A DNA stretch of 64,000 bases from Camellia lanceoleosa (taxonomy: Eukaryota; Streptophyta; Magnoliopsida; Ericales; Theaceae), in assembly GCA_025200525.1 (NCBI GenBank), contig CM045761.1:101346182-101410181 (forward strand), read 5' to 3'. A program made the translations under genes and the position numbers. The notes under the pieces were generated by a model. It saw only the letters and a list, made by a program, of their open reading frames with translations, had not been told where the DNA came from and ran no database searches. This document shows, piece by piece, positions 11,059-22,118 of the stretch. The first letter of the stretch is position 1, and every line of letters starts with the position of its first letter.

Positions 11059-11749
11059 TACTTTGGACTTGTTGAGTAATTGCTCAAACTAATAGGATTG
11101 GCTAGTAATTTTGCCAAAATAAATAAGGCTTCATTATTAGTCGGTCCTACTTTTGAGACTTATTACTCATTAGGTCCTGATTTAAAATCTTATGCACACA
11201 TAAATCCCGTCCTATATATTTTTTTCCTTTTTTAGCCTTGAGTGTTTTATATTGCACTAAATAATATTTTGTTCTTTATCTTCTTTTTTTTTTTTTGTTC
11301 TATTTCTTTCTCTATCTAAGAAAACTCTTCTCTCTTTACCATTTCCCTCTCTGTTTTTTTTCTCTCTTTCTCTTTACCATTTTTTCAAAAACTTCACACA
11401 ATCATTGGTCATTGCCTCCATTATTGTCGCCGTCTACCACCACCACTACTATTGTCATCTCCCACTATCATTGTCACTCGGCTACCGCCACCGTTCATCA
11501 ACTATCACCACCGGTGATGTATGCACCACAACTAACATCTTAGATCTAACACTGCCGTCACATTTCTACCTCCATCATCGTAGATCTATACTCCATTGTT
11601 ACAGATCTACACTCTGCCATTGCTGATCTATACTTTGCCATTACCTATCCACTTTTACCATTATTGATCTATACCGATCTAGTTGTTTTAAGTGATGAAA
11701 TCGACTCTAAACAGTGGTGATTTTTCAAATCTTGCCCATTTCTCTCCCC

Positions 11750-11786
<37 letters not shown>

Positions 11787-12689
11787 ATTTTTTTCTTCTT
11801 CTGTGTATGTGAGGAATGAGGATGGATTCTTATAAGTGAACATGAGTAAGAGTGAGTTAATAAAAAATTTCGTTTGTAATTTCTTTTATAAATCGATCAG
11901 CGATAATTTTATCACTGATAAATTATTAGTGAGATTTTTAATGATAAATTTATCACTAAATATGTTTTTGATTAGTTTATTAGATTAGTCTATGTTATTT
12001 ATTTATTTTGGTGTGTATATGTCTATGTGTGGTTGTATTTCTATGAGTGAATAAGTAGAAAAGTAAATGATAGTGAGTGCGTGTGTGTATATAAAGGTAA
12101 GTGAGTGAGCGTGCTAGAATGAATGATTGAGTGTTGTTTGTCGTGACAATAGTGATGTGATGATAGATGTTTATTTTTGTTGAAAAAAAATCTAAAAAAA
12201 TGTCGTTAGAAACTATTATCGGAGGTATTCGCTGGCGCCAGAGGTGATCGCCGAAAACTATCACCAGAGATGATTGGCGATAGCCAGAGATGATGAAGAT
12301 GGGTATCAGGCGAGTTGTTGGGTAACAAGTTTTGGGCTAGGGTAAAATTGGAAAAACGAGATTATGATTTTGGGCTAGAACTTAGTGGGTGTTAAGTTGT
12401 TGGACCAGGACTGGCCCATAACTCCCCCAACAACTAATATAAATGTGGTGTTAATGGGCTTGGTAGTGGTCATAATTCTTCCACCTATCGGTGGGCTTTT
12501 ATAGCATTTTTCATTTATTTATTTATAGATTCAAGGCTTTTACATTCACAAAAAAGTGTGCGTGCTCTTTATCCATGACAGGCCCATATTTTTTATTTTG
12601 CAAACACTGGCCCATATTTATTTAGATAGAATCGGATCGCCTTAACTCGTAAGCATGGCCCATTTGCAATGCTTTTGTGGAATTACTCC
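11059..12689. other. Spacer with simple sequence, no gene supported
   Basis: Contains a (CT)n tract at 11746-11786, runs of CCACCACC-like and CATCATCG-like words at 11400-11600, and a GTGTGTATATGTC-rich stretch near 12010-12090. Reading frames here break quickly and look like no known family. It might be another non-autonomous element, but I could not find its ends. Confidence 0.4.
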
Positions 12690-13138
12690 CCCCCTCACCA
12701 CAAAAAATAAAAATAAAAATTACACTAATAATAATATTAAAATTGTCATCATATTTGACTTTTAAAAAATAAAAATTAATTTAATAAAAATAAAAACAAC
12801 CACTCGTTACATGATCATCATCCAAACACATAATAAAAATTAATTTAGTAAAATAAATAAATATATAAATATCTAAAAGATTTATCAAGTTTACATAATT
12901 GTTTCTTTAGTGGGTATAAAATAATTTTTAAAAATTTAAAAATATTTTTTGACATTTATTTTTGTCAAATTAGTTTATATTTTATCAAATTGACGATTTT
13001 ATCCTTAAAATTAAACAATGTTATCTTCAATTGTCCTTATTTGCAATAAGATTTAAAACTTAAAATCAAATGTGTTACAACTGAAAAATTAAGAATCAAA
13101 GTGATATAAATTCTAAATTATAGGAGTCATTAAAATAA
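12690..13138. mobile_element. Degraded copy of the MULE foldback family at 51.7 kb
   Basis: The stretch ACATGATCATCATCCAAACA, TCTAAAAGATTTATCAA, TTTTTGACATTTATTTTTGT and CAATTGTCCTTATTTG follows in the same order as in the intact copy at 51735-52360. The left TIR is mostly lost and the right TIR ends near 13125. The target duplication is no longer visible. Confidence 0.65.
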
Positions 13139-13247
13139 GGGAGACTTATTTATAAGTCTTTTTTCAGAACTTGTTAGGCTAAGTCCTGTGTAATTTCTTA
13201 TAGAGTCTCAAGTCCTATTTTCATAAGAATATATTCCACAAGATCCT

Positions 13248-13455
13248 ACATAAACGTAACGTGACGTGACACTTATATAAACGTAACGTAATGTGACACC
13301 TATATATACGTAACGTAACGTGACACCAATATGAACGTAACGTGACACATACATAAACGTAACGTAACATGACACCTATATAAACGTAATGTGACACCTA
13401 TATAAACGTAACGTGACACTTACATAAACGTAACGTAACGTGTCACGTTACGTAC
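13248..13455. repeat. Tandem array of a 22-27 bp AACGTAACGTGACAC unit
   Basis: About eight units of the form ATAAACGTAACGT(AACGT)GACACCTAT, each with or without an extra AACGT. The array ends in a short palindrome, CGTTACGTACGTTACG. Confidence 0.9.
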
Positions 13456-13806
13456 GTTACGTTTCGCAAACTTAATAAGTTTTTATTTTTAAAATTGAAT
13501 GTGAAAATGTTACTAATTTATGTTGGTGTCATATTACGTTTTATGAAAATATGAAATAGTAGGGAATTACAAGAATCCAATGCTTGGACACAATCTGCAC
13601 CCGACACCTATATAATTGAGTCCATGTAACACAAAGTTCCCAAATTTAAGCTTCTTGATTGGTTACAGATTACACTTTTATTTTGATTCTCTGCATTTTT
13701 GTGTTTGCTTGCAATTGGGAATATCAGAACTTTTACTTGGCTACGCAACATAGTAAACAACCATGATTAGACAATGTAATTCTGTTTCTATCATGGTGGA
13801 TTGCAG

Positions 13807-13915
13807 GCCCAGTGTTCCAGCTAAACTTCCTAGACCTCCACAAAAGCAGGGACATAAAGGATCCTCTCGGTTGTCATTGACCAGTGGCTTTTCAAAAGTT
13901 ACATCAAGCATGTAA
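13807..13915 (+). pseudogene. Captured terminal exon of an unidentified host gene
   Basis: A strong acceptor (TTGCAG at 13801-13806, preceded by a pyrimidine-containing intron-like stretch) is followed by an open frame of 35 codons ending in TAA at 13913-13915. The frame begins at the CCC at 13808, with one base of a split codon before it. The peptide is basic and Pro/Ser-rich (KLPRPPQKQGHKGSSRLSL in its middle) and ends SKVTSSM. Composition is clearly higher in GC than its surroundings. It lies between inverted subrepeat arrays of a TIR element, the usual place of transduplicated host fragments. I do not recognise the source gene. Confidence 0.5.
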
Positions 13916-14286
13916 CATTTTTTTTCTAATGCAAAACTTATTTTTGTTCCCAGAAGTACTTAGTTATATATATTTCATTTCCTTTATGTTTTCTTTGATT
14001 CTCAATTCGATTCCCCTTTTGTTTATTTACTTTTTTTTTTCCGGAAACGATTTCTAAAAGTGCCTCTTTGTTAATTTGCCTAATATAAGAGCACATTTGT
14101 GCTAATTTTAGCCAAAAAGCTTGAGAGATGAGAATAGAAATCGGATAACAATAGGAAAGAGATATGCTCTACGTTCTTTTTTACAAAAAGGTCCATCAAC
14201 AAGTTTTTATTGAAAATAAAAAATAAAAAAATTCAAAAAATAAATAAAATCAATTTCCTATATAAAAAATTCAATGTTATCATAGA

Positions 14287-14480
14287 TCATAGGTGTCACG
14301 TTACGTTTATGTATGTGTCACATTACGTTACGTTTATGTAGATATGTCACGTTACGTTTATATAGGTGTCACGTTACGTTTATGTAGGTGTCACGTTACG
14401 TTACGTTTATGTAGATGTCACGTTACGTATAAGTGTCACGTTACGTTTATGTACGTGTCACGTTACGTTACGTTTATATC
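14287..14480. repeat. Inverted counterpart of the AACGTAACGTGACAC array
   Basis: About eight units of GTGTCACGTTACG(TTACG)TTTATGTAG, the reverse complement of the array at 13248-13455. The 95-codon open frame across it is a by-product of the repeat. Confidence 0.9.
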
Positions 14481-14643
14481 AATTTCCCTATATATGGTTT
14501 TATTATTATTTATTATATTAACAACTAATATTGAGGGTAAATATGTCAAGAAACTTCGCACAGGACTTATGGGAACATAAGTTTTTTTGTCGGACCAAAT
14601 GTAGCACAAGTCTCCCTAATAGGACTTTTAAATAATTTTCCCT

Positions 14644-14660
14644 TATAATAATTCCTAAAA

Positions 14661-14694
<34 letters not shown>

Positions 14695-14716
14695 TAAAGA
14701 GAGAGAGAGAGAGAGC
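14644..14716. repeat. (TA)n then (GA)n simple sequence
   Basis: A TA tract of about 22 bases at 14661-14682 is followed by a GAGAGAGAGATAAAGAGAGAG tract. Confidence 0.9.
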
Positions 14717-14821
14717 GCTGTGATAGGAATGATTACAAAAAAAGACTACAAAAAGATCGATATTAAAAACTGGAAACAGTTCTGATTCATAGCTCGAAAG
14801 TCTTTGGCTCGACTGTGGCTC

Positions 14822-14849
14822 GACACCAAAACGACGTCGTTTTGGTGTC
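14822..14849. other. 28-bp perfect palindrome centred on GACGTC
   Basis: GACACCAAAACGAC is followed directly by its reverse complement. The inner 16 bases recur at the other end of the presumed element, near 15531-15546. Confidence 0.9.
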
Positions 14850-15274
14850 TTTTTTTTTTTTTTTCTCTCTCTCTCTGAACTGAAGAAGAAGAAGAAAGTT
14901 AAAGAAGAAGAAATGGAGCACTTTCATATTTTCTCCGATTCGTAAGGCTCGTTTTGAGAAGAGATGGAAAAATTCATCTTCAGATCTGAAAATAAGATGT
15001 TTTATTCATCAACAGTCATTCATCTTCATCATCAACAACAACAGAAGAGCGATCAACAGCCATTCATCTTCATCATCAACAACGACAGAAGAGGTAGCAG
15101 CTTCATCAACATCATCACCATTCATCTTCAGATCCAGCCAAAAAAAAAAAAAATCAATATCTTTATCAACACATCATCATCAACATCAGCCAATAAATTT
15201 TCTTTTTCTTTCATTTTCAAATCAGATCCAGATCCACCAGGAAAAAAAAAAAAAGAAAAGAAAGAAAGTAGAGA

Positions 15275-15413
15275 ACAGAGTCTGAAATCAAGAAAAGGAA
15301 AAGAAAAAAAATCTAATGGGTGATGATGATGTAGAGAAACAAAAACAGAGTCTGAAAGTAAGAAAAGGAAAAGAAAAAAAATCTAATGAGTGATGATGAT
15401 GTAGAGAAACAGA
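15275..15413. repeat. 70-bp tandem duplication
   Basis: The block from ACAGAGTCTGAAA to GATGATGATGTAGAGAAAC is present twice, starting at 15275 and 15345, with few differences. Confidence 0.85.
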
Positions 15414-15696
15414 TCCAGATCCACCATTCATCTTTTCTTCCTCTTTTCTTCTCTCTTTTCTCTCTCTCACCTCTGTCCATTTCAGATACAAGAGAGAAAG
15501 CAGAAGAGGAACAAACGAACAAAAGAAAAACGACGTCGTTTTTTTTATTCGGGCCAATCGAGCCTCACCCATTTCGAGCTACCAGCCATTTCTCAACTGG
15601 AAATATTTGGAAAGAGTTGTCGTAGGTAGGCAATGATTATCAAATTAGATCATAACCATACCAATCTAATTCAATAAGGGTATAGCTTTCTTTTAA

Positions 15697-16064
15697 TCCG
15701 TGATCGGATTGGAGAGTATTATTAGATTTGTGAAGATTCATCACGGATTCTGTTTCAATAATCTGAATTGTTTAATGTTTAGAACTCGTTGAGTACTATA
15801 TGCCTGTAAAAAATCACGTTAATCGGATATCGATAGCTATGCAATCAAATCAATTTTATATGGAAAAAAAATAGATGGTGAAAAATAAACGTCTTACAAA
15901 AATTTGATTTGATCACATAGTTATGAATATCTGATCAACGTGATTTTAAACAGACATATAATACTCGACGAGTTCTATATATTGAACGGTTCGGATTATT
16001 AAAACGAGACTCGTGATAAGCTTTCATAAGTCCAACAATATCCTTTAATCTGATCACGAAATGG
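15697..16064. mobile_element. Foldback MITE, about 370 bp
   Basis: The two halves are inverted copies. The left arm reads CCGTGATCGGATTGGAGAGTA to AATCGGATATCGATAGCTATG. The right arm, inverted, reads TTCGTGATCAGATTAAAGGATA to GATCAGATATTCATAACTATG. The subterminal word CCTGTAAAAAATCACGTTAATC is shared with the foldback at 25090-25459, so both belong to one family or superfamily. Confidence 0.7.
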
Positions 16065-16476
16065 AGGAAAGTCAATCCCTGGAATGAAATGCCGCATGAT
16101 ATGAGTAAGGCCATTAAGTGATTTTACTGTTTTATCTTTAAATAATTAAAGAAAAACACAAACAAAATAATAATTATTGTTTGACTATAATGATAATTTA
16201 AATATGATAAAAATTTGAATTGCTTGAAAACACCCAATGAAGCGTTTATTTAAATAATATAGATATACAATTTCGAACATGTAGGCGGATAAACAAGTTT
16301 TTAGAGTGTGATTGTTGAAAAGTAGAAAATCATGGAATGCAAAAAAGACTTCACTTAATGCTTTGAAAGTGATACAAAAAAGAAAAATAGAAAATAACAA
16401 GCCTATGGGTAGGGCCAATTAGGCAAAAAATTCTTAACCAAAATATGATGTTTGGTGTGGATTATAAGGGGGTGAT
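16065..16476. other. AT-rich spacer
   Basis: No credible gene. Open frames on the minus strand here have no recognisable domain and odd composition. Confidence 0.5.
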
Positions 16477-17386
16477 CAGTGGCAGAGGCACATTAAGTCC
16501 AGGAGCGTCACGTACCTTCTGAATTTTGAGATTATTTATTTATTTATTTAACATAAAGAAAATATTTTAAATAAAATTTTTTATAAAAATATTATTTAAA
16601 GTAAAATATCAATGACATTTTAAAATTATGAGAATAATAATAATTATTTTGATTGAAAATAAAGATATTATGATAAGACATATTATTATTTATGAAATTT
16701 TAATATAATGGTGATGTCTATCATTATTAACATGTAAACATAATTAATTTCAATGAAGATATGAAATTTATTAGATTGTTAGTTACATTTGATATGTGAA
16801 GTTCATCCTCCATGTGAAATTTATCCTCTATGTGTTTCTTTCCATTTATAATTGAAATGACCACTATATAAATTATAATCAAGCAACACATCTTCAATTA
16901 TAAAAAATAAAAAAATATAAAAAAATTCCAATAGGTCATAATTAATATCAGAATAACTCATAACTAACTATTACTTGATATATAGTTATCACCAAAATAA
17001 CAACCACAAGAAGTTATAAGTAAATTATATCTAACACTATAATTTGTTATAATTAAAGATCACGAAGATCATAATTGCGAAATATGATGGACACTTTTTT
17101 TTTGTTTTATGTTTTATAGAATTTCTTTACTAAAATATATCATTTCTATCTCAACTTATCTTCTTTTTTAAATTTCCAATCCACCTATAAAATAGTTACT
17201 CCCCAATATTTGTATAAAATTTAATCTCAAATCTTTTAATTTAAAATTTACATTTATCCAAATGAACTCTTTAATATTTAAGTTTAATAATATCTCATTG
17301 TTATTTATTATGCAAATAAATAAATAAATAAATAATGTTGTCATTAATTTGTGCCCCCTCTCCACTGAATTCTTGATTACACCACT
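16477..17386. mobile_element. hAT-like non-autonomous element, 910 bp, exact 8-bp duplication
   Basis: The left end CAGTGGCAGAGGCAC mirrors the right end, inverted AGTGGTGTAATCAAG, followed by a GAGAGGGGGCAC block. The 8-bp sequence GGGGTGAT stands directly on both sides (16469-16476 and 17387-17394). Short CAGTGG-type TIRs with an 8-bp duplication fit the hAT superfamily. The interior is AT-rich, has an (AAAT)n tract near 17315-17335 and no transposase. Confidence 0.7.
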
Positions 17387-17426
17387 GGGGTGATTATAGC
17401 TTATTTTAATTTGAAAATCTGTGCCT

Positions 17427-17590
17427 GACTGTTTGGTTTTGGTTTAACTTCTGCTTATAGTTTTTTAGACAAAAATAACTTAAATAAGTTGAGAAAAACT
17501 GATTATTTATAAGCTGAGGAATGAGTGCTTCTGCTTATAGTTTTCTGATTATCAACTTTTAACTTATAATAATCTACACCAAATAACCCC
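17427..17590. mobile_element. Small MITE-like element
   Basis: GACTGTTTGGTTTTGGTTTAACTT at the left and, inverted, GGGGTTATTTGGTGTAGATTAT at the right. CTTCTGCTTATAGTTTT occurs twice inside. Imperfect ends and no visible duplication make this tentative. Confidence 0.35.
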
Positions 17591-17996
17591 ATGGATAAGA
17601 AACGCACTTTTATTGATTTGCAAGATGGTGGTTTGTCCAAATTATTGAGCGCGGTGTAATTGAATACACTGATTAATTTTTTATTTTTTATTTTTTTGAG
17701 TAAGTGATTAATTTTTTATTTTTATTTTTTGAGTAAATGATTAATTATGTATTTTTGAGTAAGTTTGAATAGATGTGATTAGGATTATGACCGAGTTAAA
17801 TTGCTCAAAAACTTAAATAAAAATATATATATATATAGCTCAAGTAATACTTTTCTCTATATTTCTTTCAAGCACAAGAAATCAAGACTGAATAACTTCT
17901 CAATCCTTATCTCTTTAAGCCACCCGAAAAGGCACAAATTTTTGAAATATTCAATAGATTTTTTTTTTTTTTTTAGAGGGTAGAGGGAATGCCCCC

Positions 17997-20900
17997 CTAC
18001 AGAAAAGGAACTTCATTCAACAAAATATCCACCAAATTGGCAGGGACCTCAGCAAGCCACACCTGCTTGTTTGGAGCTTCCTTTGCCATTTGGGCCAAGT
18101 GATGAGCCATAAGGTTGCCTTTTCGCCTCACATGCGAGACACGAAAATGTAAGAATTGCTTGGAACAGGAAATGGCACATTGAAGAAAATGACCAAAAGA
18201 AGCACTTAGATTGCACTCATCTCGAATAGCCTTCACCACAGTCATAGAATCACCTTCCAAATGAATATTGGTTCGCCCCAGTTCTATTGCAAACTCCAGC
18301 GCCTTGACAGCCACCATGGCTTCAATACAATCGGCCTCCAACATTGTCGAGATTTGTTCCGAGAAGGCAACTATCGGCTCACCACGCTAGTCACGAATGA
18401 TGACCCCCACACCACATGACTGCTGATTTTTTAAAATGGCCCCATCAAAATTCACCTTAACAAAATCCCCTACCGGCGGACTCCACCTTTCCAGACCATA
18501 GCCAGCTTGAAGACCCTGCATATTAGATTGTGCCTGCCTAAAGTCTTGCAGCAAGCCACACACCATCTGAATAGTTGACACCGCCGAGCGTTCAATACTA
18601 TTGAATATGGCTTCATTCCGAGAAGACCACACACCCCAACAAATGGCAAAAAACAACCCCAATGTATCCGCATCAGAACTCCGCCCAATTTCATATGCCC
18701 AACTCATATAATCAAGACCAACTCCCTTATCTAACACAAAGATCAGCGGGCTGTGATGCCACACCTCCTGCGCCTTCAAACCGCCCCAAAAACAATGCAT
18801 TAATGTTTCTGGCCCATCACCACAGCAAGAACATGTATCGTCCATAATCAAATGCCGATGCCGAAGTACAAATTTTATTGGCAAAATATTGGAGCAGCAC
18901 TTCCATGCAAAGACCTTGATCTTATTGGGAATCCGAAGATGCCAGACTCACTTCCAAAACCAGGTAGCATGTTACGCCTCGGATCCAGACCCTCTCCCCT
19001 CCCGTAAACTAAGACTCATCTGCAAATGGTAAGCCGAACGAACCGAAAACACTCCACTTCTTGTATAATGCCACACCAACTTGTCGGGTATACCTTGACA
19101 GCAGAGAGGAATTTGTTTAATGGCTTCCACGTCCATAGCCAAAAAATTCTCATGTAGCAGCCGTGAATTCCAACACCTCCTATCCTGATCAATTAACTGA
19201 CAGACCAACGCATCCACTAATAATTCGGTAGGAGGAGAACAGACCCGAAATGTGTGAGACCTAGGAACCCACTTTGCACCATAGATCTGAACCGAGCGCC
19301 CATCCCCAATTCGCCACCTTACTCCTGCTTCTAAAAGCGGCCTAGCCTTAATAATACTCCGCCACGTAAATGATGGATTTGACCCAACGCCAGCTTGAAG
19401 AAAAGTTGTAGTAGGATAATACTTGGCCTTCAAAATTCTGGCCAGTAATGAGTCCGGCGACAACATCAACCTCCACCCTTGTTTGGCCAACATAACGGTG
19501 TTGAAAGCCGTTAAACACCGAAACCCCATGCCACCCATCCATTTTGGATCACAAAGTGCTCGTCAATTTTTCCAATGGATTTTTCGCTTATTCTCCCTCT
19601 GTCCCTACCAATAATTACTCACCATAGAATCAATCTCCCCACAAAGCCCATCTGGTAGTTGGAAACAAGACATAATGTACGTAGGAATAGACTGAGCAAC
19701 CGATTTTATCAAGACTTCTTGTCCAGCGGCCGACAAATGTTTTTCTTTCCACCTATTCAGCCTTTGCCAAACTCTGTCTTTAACATAGTTAAAAATTTCT
19801 CGTTTGGATCTACCAACAATATATGGCATGCCAAGATATTTCCCAGATTCCACCATAGTGCCAACCCCCATTTCCGTCCGCAACACCTCTTGGGTATCCA
19901 TCGCAACATTCTTACTAAAACAAATAGCCGATTTTTCAAGATTGATTTTTTGGCCTGATGCTAACTCATATTTTCCCAAAATATCTTTAATTACAATTAA
20001 TTCTTGCAACGTTGCAGCCCCAAAAATCAAGCTATCGTCCGCAAAGAAAAGATGGGATACACGCGGACTCCCTCTACACACAGCCACACCAGTGAACTGC
20101 CGCTTTTCTTCAGCCCGAGTGATTAAAGAGGACAAACCCTCCGCACATAACAAAAACAAATAAGGTGACAGTGGATCTCCTTGCCGAAGCCCTCGGTTAG
20201 GAACAAAATTCTTTGTCTGACGGCCATTGACAAGAACAGAGTATGACACCGCAGAAATACAGTGCAGAATGGTATCCACAAACTGTTGGTGGAAACCCAT
20301 CCTTTCCAAAACACCACGCAAGAATTTCCATTCAACTCGATCGTAGGCTTTACTCATATCAAGTTTTAAAGCAAAATGCCCCTCTTTTCCGTGCTGCTTA
20401 TTCTTTAAATAATGAAATATCTCAAATGAGGCAAGCACATTATCACTAATAAGTCGCCCCGCCACAAAAGCACTTTGATTTAGAGAGATGACTTCCGGCA
20501 ATATTTTTTTCATCCGATTAGCTAACACTTTGCTCACAATCTTGTAGGCCACATTATAAAAGCTAATTGGTCGGAATTGAGACATTTGTTTAGGATTTTT
20601 CACTTTCGGAATTAGCACAAGAAATGTATCATTCACTGCCGTCACCCCTTTCCGATCATTAAGGATCCCCAAGACTGCCCGTGTGACCTGTTCACCTAAT
20701 ATTGGCCAAAACCGTTGGTAGAATAGAGCTGGTTTACCATCCGAGCCCGGTGCTTTCGTAGGATGCATTTGAAATAATGCCCTGGACACCTCCTCTGCTG
20801 TGTAAACTCGAGCTAGTTCCGCATTCATCGCTGGAGAAACAATCTTGTGAATTTTATCCAATACATCTCCAATACCCTGCGGTTGTCCAGACAAAAACAA

Positions 20901-22118
20901 TTCTTCAAAAAAGCTCACGGAAATTTTTTCTAGCTCCTCAGGCGTAGTGCACCATTCACCCTCATCATTTTCAAGCCCATCAATCCTTTTCTTCTTATGC
21001 TGCTGGGAAGCTTTGGAATGGAAAAAGGAGGTATTGCGATCTCCCTCCTTTAACCAATTAGCTCGTGCCTGTTGGCACCACAAAGCCTCCTCTCGCTCAA
21101 GGAGCTCATCAATCTCACGGCATAAATTCATACGCATACAGTTGTCATCTGCCGAAAGCACATCCTAACCATCCAAACGTCAGACCTCCCTCAACTTAGT
21201 TCAGAGTAACTGTTGGACGTGGCCAAAAGTGGTTCTATCCCACTGGGATAAACCAACACTCACCTTCTCCAAATTACCCCGCACATTGTCCATATTAGCC
21301 TCCTGTACACAACCCCAATTAGCCTTGACAACCTTCTCACATCTATCGTCACGAAACCACATTGCCTCAAAACGATATAGACGTGGTCTATGCTGATTCC
21401 CTAACAGGCTCTTGTGCTGGCCCAACAAATCGACCATAATGGGAATGTGGTCAGATGTGGTACATGTAAGATGAAACACGCGAGCCATCGGAAACAAACC
21501 TAACCAAGCTGCATTAGCCATTCCTCTATCTAGATGTTCACGAACCATCCCAGATGGTCTATTATTACACCATGTAAATTTGGGCCCCCAAAAACCCAAG
21601 TCAGCTAACATGCAATCCGAAAGTACTTGTTGGAAAGCTTGGAGCTGAACTCTGCTTCAGTCGTTCATACCCACTTTCTCTGATGGCAACAAAATTTCAT
21701 TGAAATCACCGAACACCATCCACGGAAACTCCGATAATCCATCCAAACGACGAAGCAACTCCCATGAAAACCGTCTGTTAGCAACGTCTGGGTGGCCATA
21801 GAACCCAGTAAATCGCCATCGCAATTTCTCCTCGCCGGACGCCACCACAGCATCTATATGCCCACTAGAATAGCTTTGTACTGAGACCATCACTTCGGAC
21901 CTCCATAATAAAGCTAATCCCCCTGACAAACCAATCCAATCCACAAACAAACCCCCAGCCAGGCCAAGTTTACACCGAACCCTTTCCATTTAGCTCGCCA
22001 CACATTTAGTCTCCATAAGAAAGACTACATCAGGAGCTTGTTCTTTCAGCAGGAGCTGAAGATTACGAACTGTACGCGGGTTCCCAAGCCCACGACAGTT
22101 CCAACTGAAGCATTTCAT
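17997..22118 (-). pseudogene. LINE ORF2: endonuclease, reverse transcriptase, zf-RVT, RNase H
   Basis: One frame of 1,374 codons runs from the ATG at 22118 to the stop at 17997. The apurinic endonuclease domain comes first (SWNCRGLGN, GDFNEIL, SDHIPIMVDL). The reverse transcriptase follows at about 19.6-20.9 kb, with TKAPGSDGK, LRQGDPLSPYLF and the catalytic FFADDSLIF. Next is a zinc-binding C-terminal segment (CSCCGDGPETLMHCFWG). Last is an RNase H domain (VNFDGA, LEGDS, RRKGNLMAHHLA), known from plant L1 elements. Ten internal stops occur, at 21990, 21657, 21201, 21180, 21165, 19605, 19563, 18972, 18948 and 18387, but no frameshift over 4.1 kb. Its start overlaps the end of ORF1 by ATGA, suggesting reinitiation. 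Confidence 0.93.

Larger units (their letters stand above)
13139..14616. mobile_element. Pack-MULE-like TIR element with subterminal tandem arrays and a captured exon
   Basis: Termini GGGAGACTTATTTATAAG and, inverted, GGGAGACTTGTGCTACATT are followed on both sides by TAAGTCCTGTG. Inside these lie two arrays of the same short tandem repeat in opposite orientation (13248-13455 and 14287-14480), so the TIRs are built of subrepeats. Between the arrays is about 830 bp of unlike sequence with an exon-like segment at 13807-13915. No transposase. Target duplication not identified, because the element sits against the degraded MULE copy on its left. Confidence 0.55.
14788..15583. mobile_element. Probable TIR element with AAAACGACGTCGTTTT motifs at both ends
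   Basis: The left end TAGCTCGAAAGTCTTTGGCTCGACTGTGGC aligns with the inverted right end TAGCTCGAAATGGGTGAGGCTCGATTGG. Just inside each end lies AAAACGACGTCGTTTT. The interior is GAA/TCA-rich and has a 70-bp tandem duplication. No target duplication found and no transposase; classification open. Confidence 0.45.

Noticed and set aside
11295..11626. Plus-strand frames with His/Ser/Thr-rich peptides
   Set aside because: Low-complexity CCACCACC and CATCATCG DNA gives such peptides in several frames; no domain.
13248..14480. CRISPR-like look of spaced short repeats
   Set aside because: Plant nuclear DNA; units are contiguous with no unique spacers and are mirrored as inverted arrays.
14293..14580. 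95-codon plus-strand frame with repeats of SRYVYV type
   Set aside because: It is a by-product of the inverted tandem array; composition and repeats follow the DNA unit.
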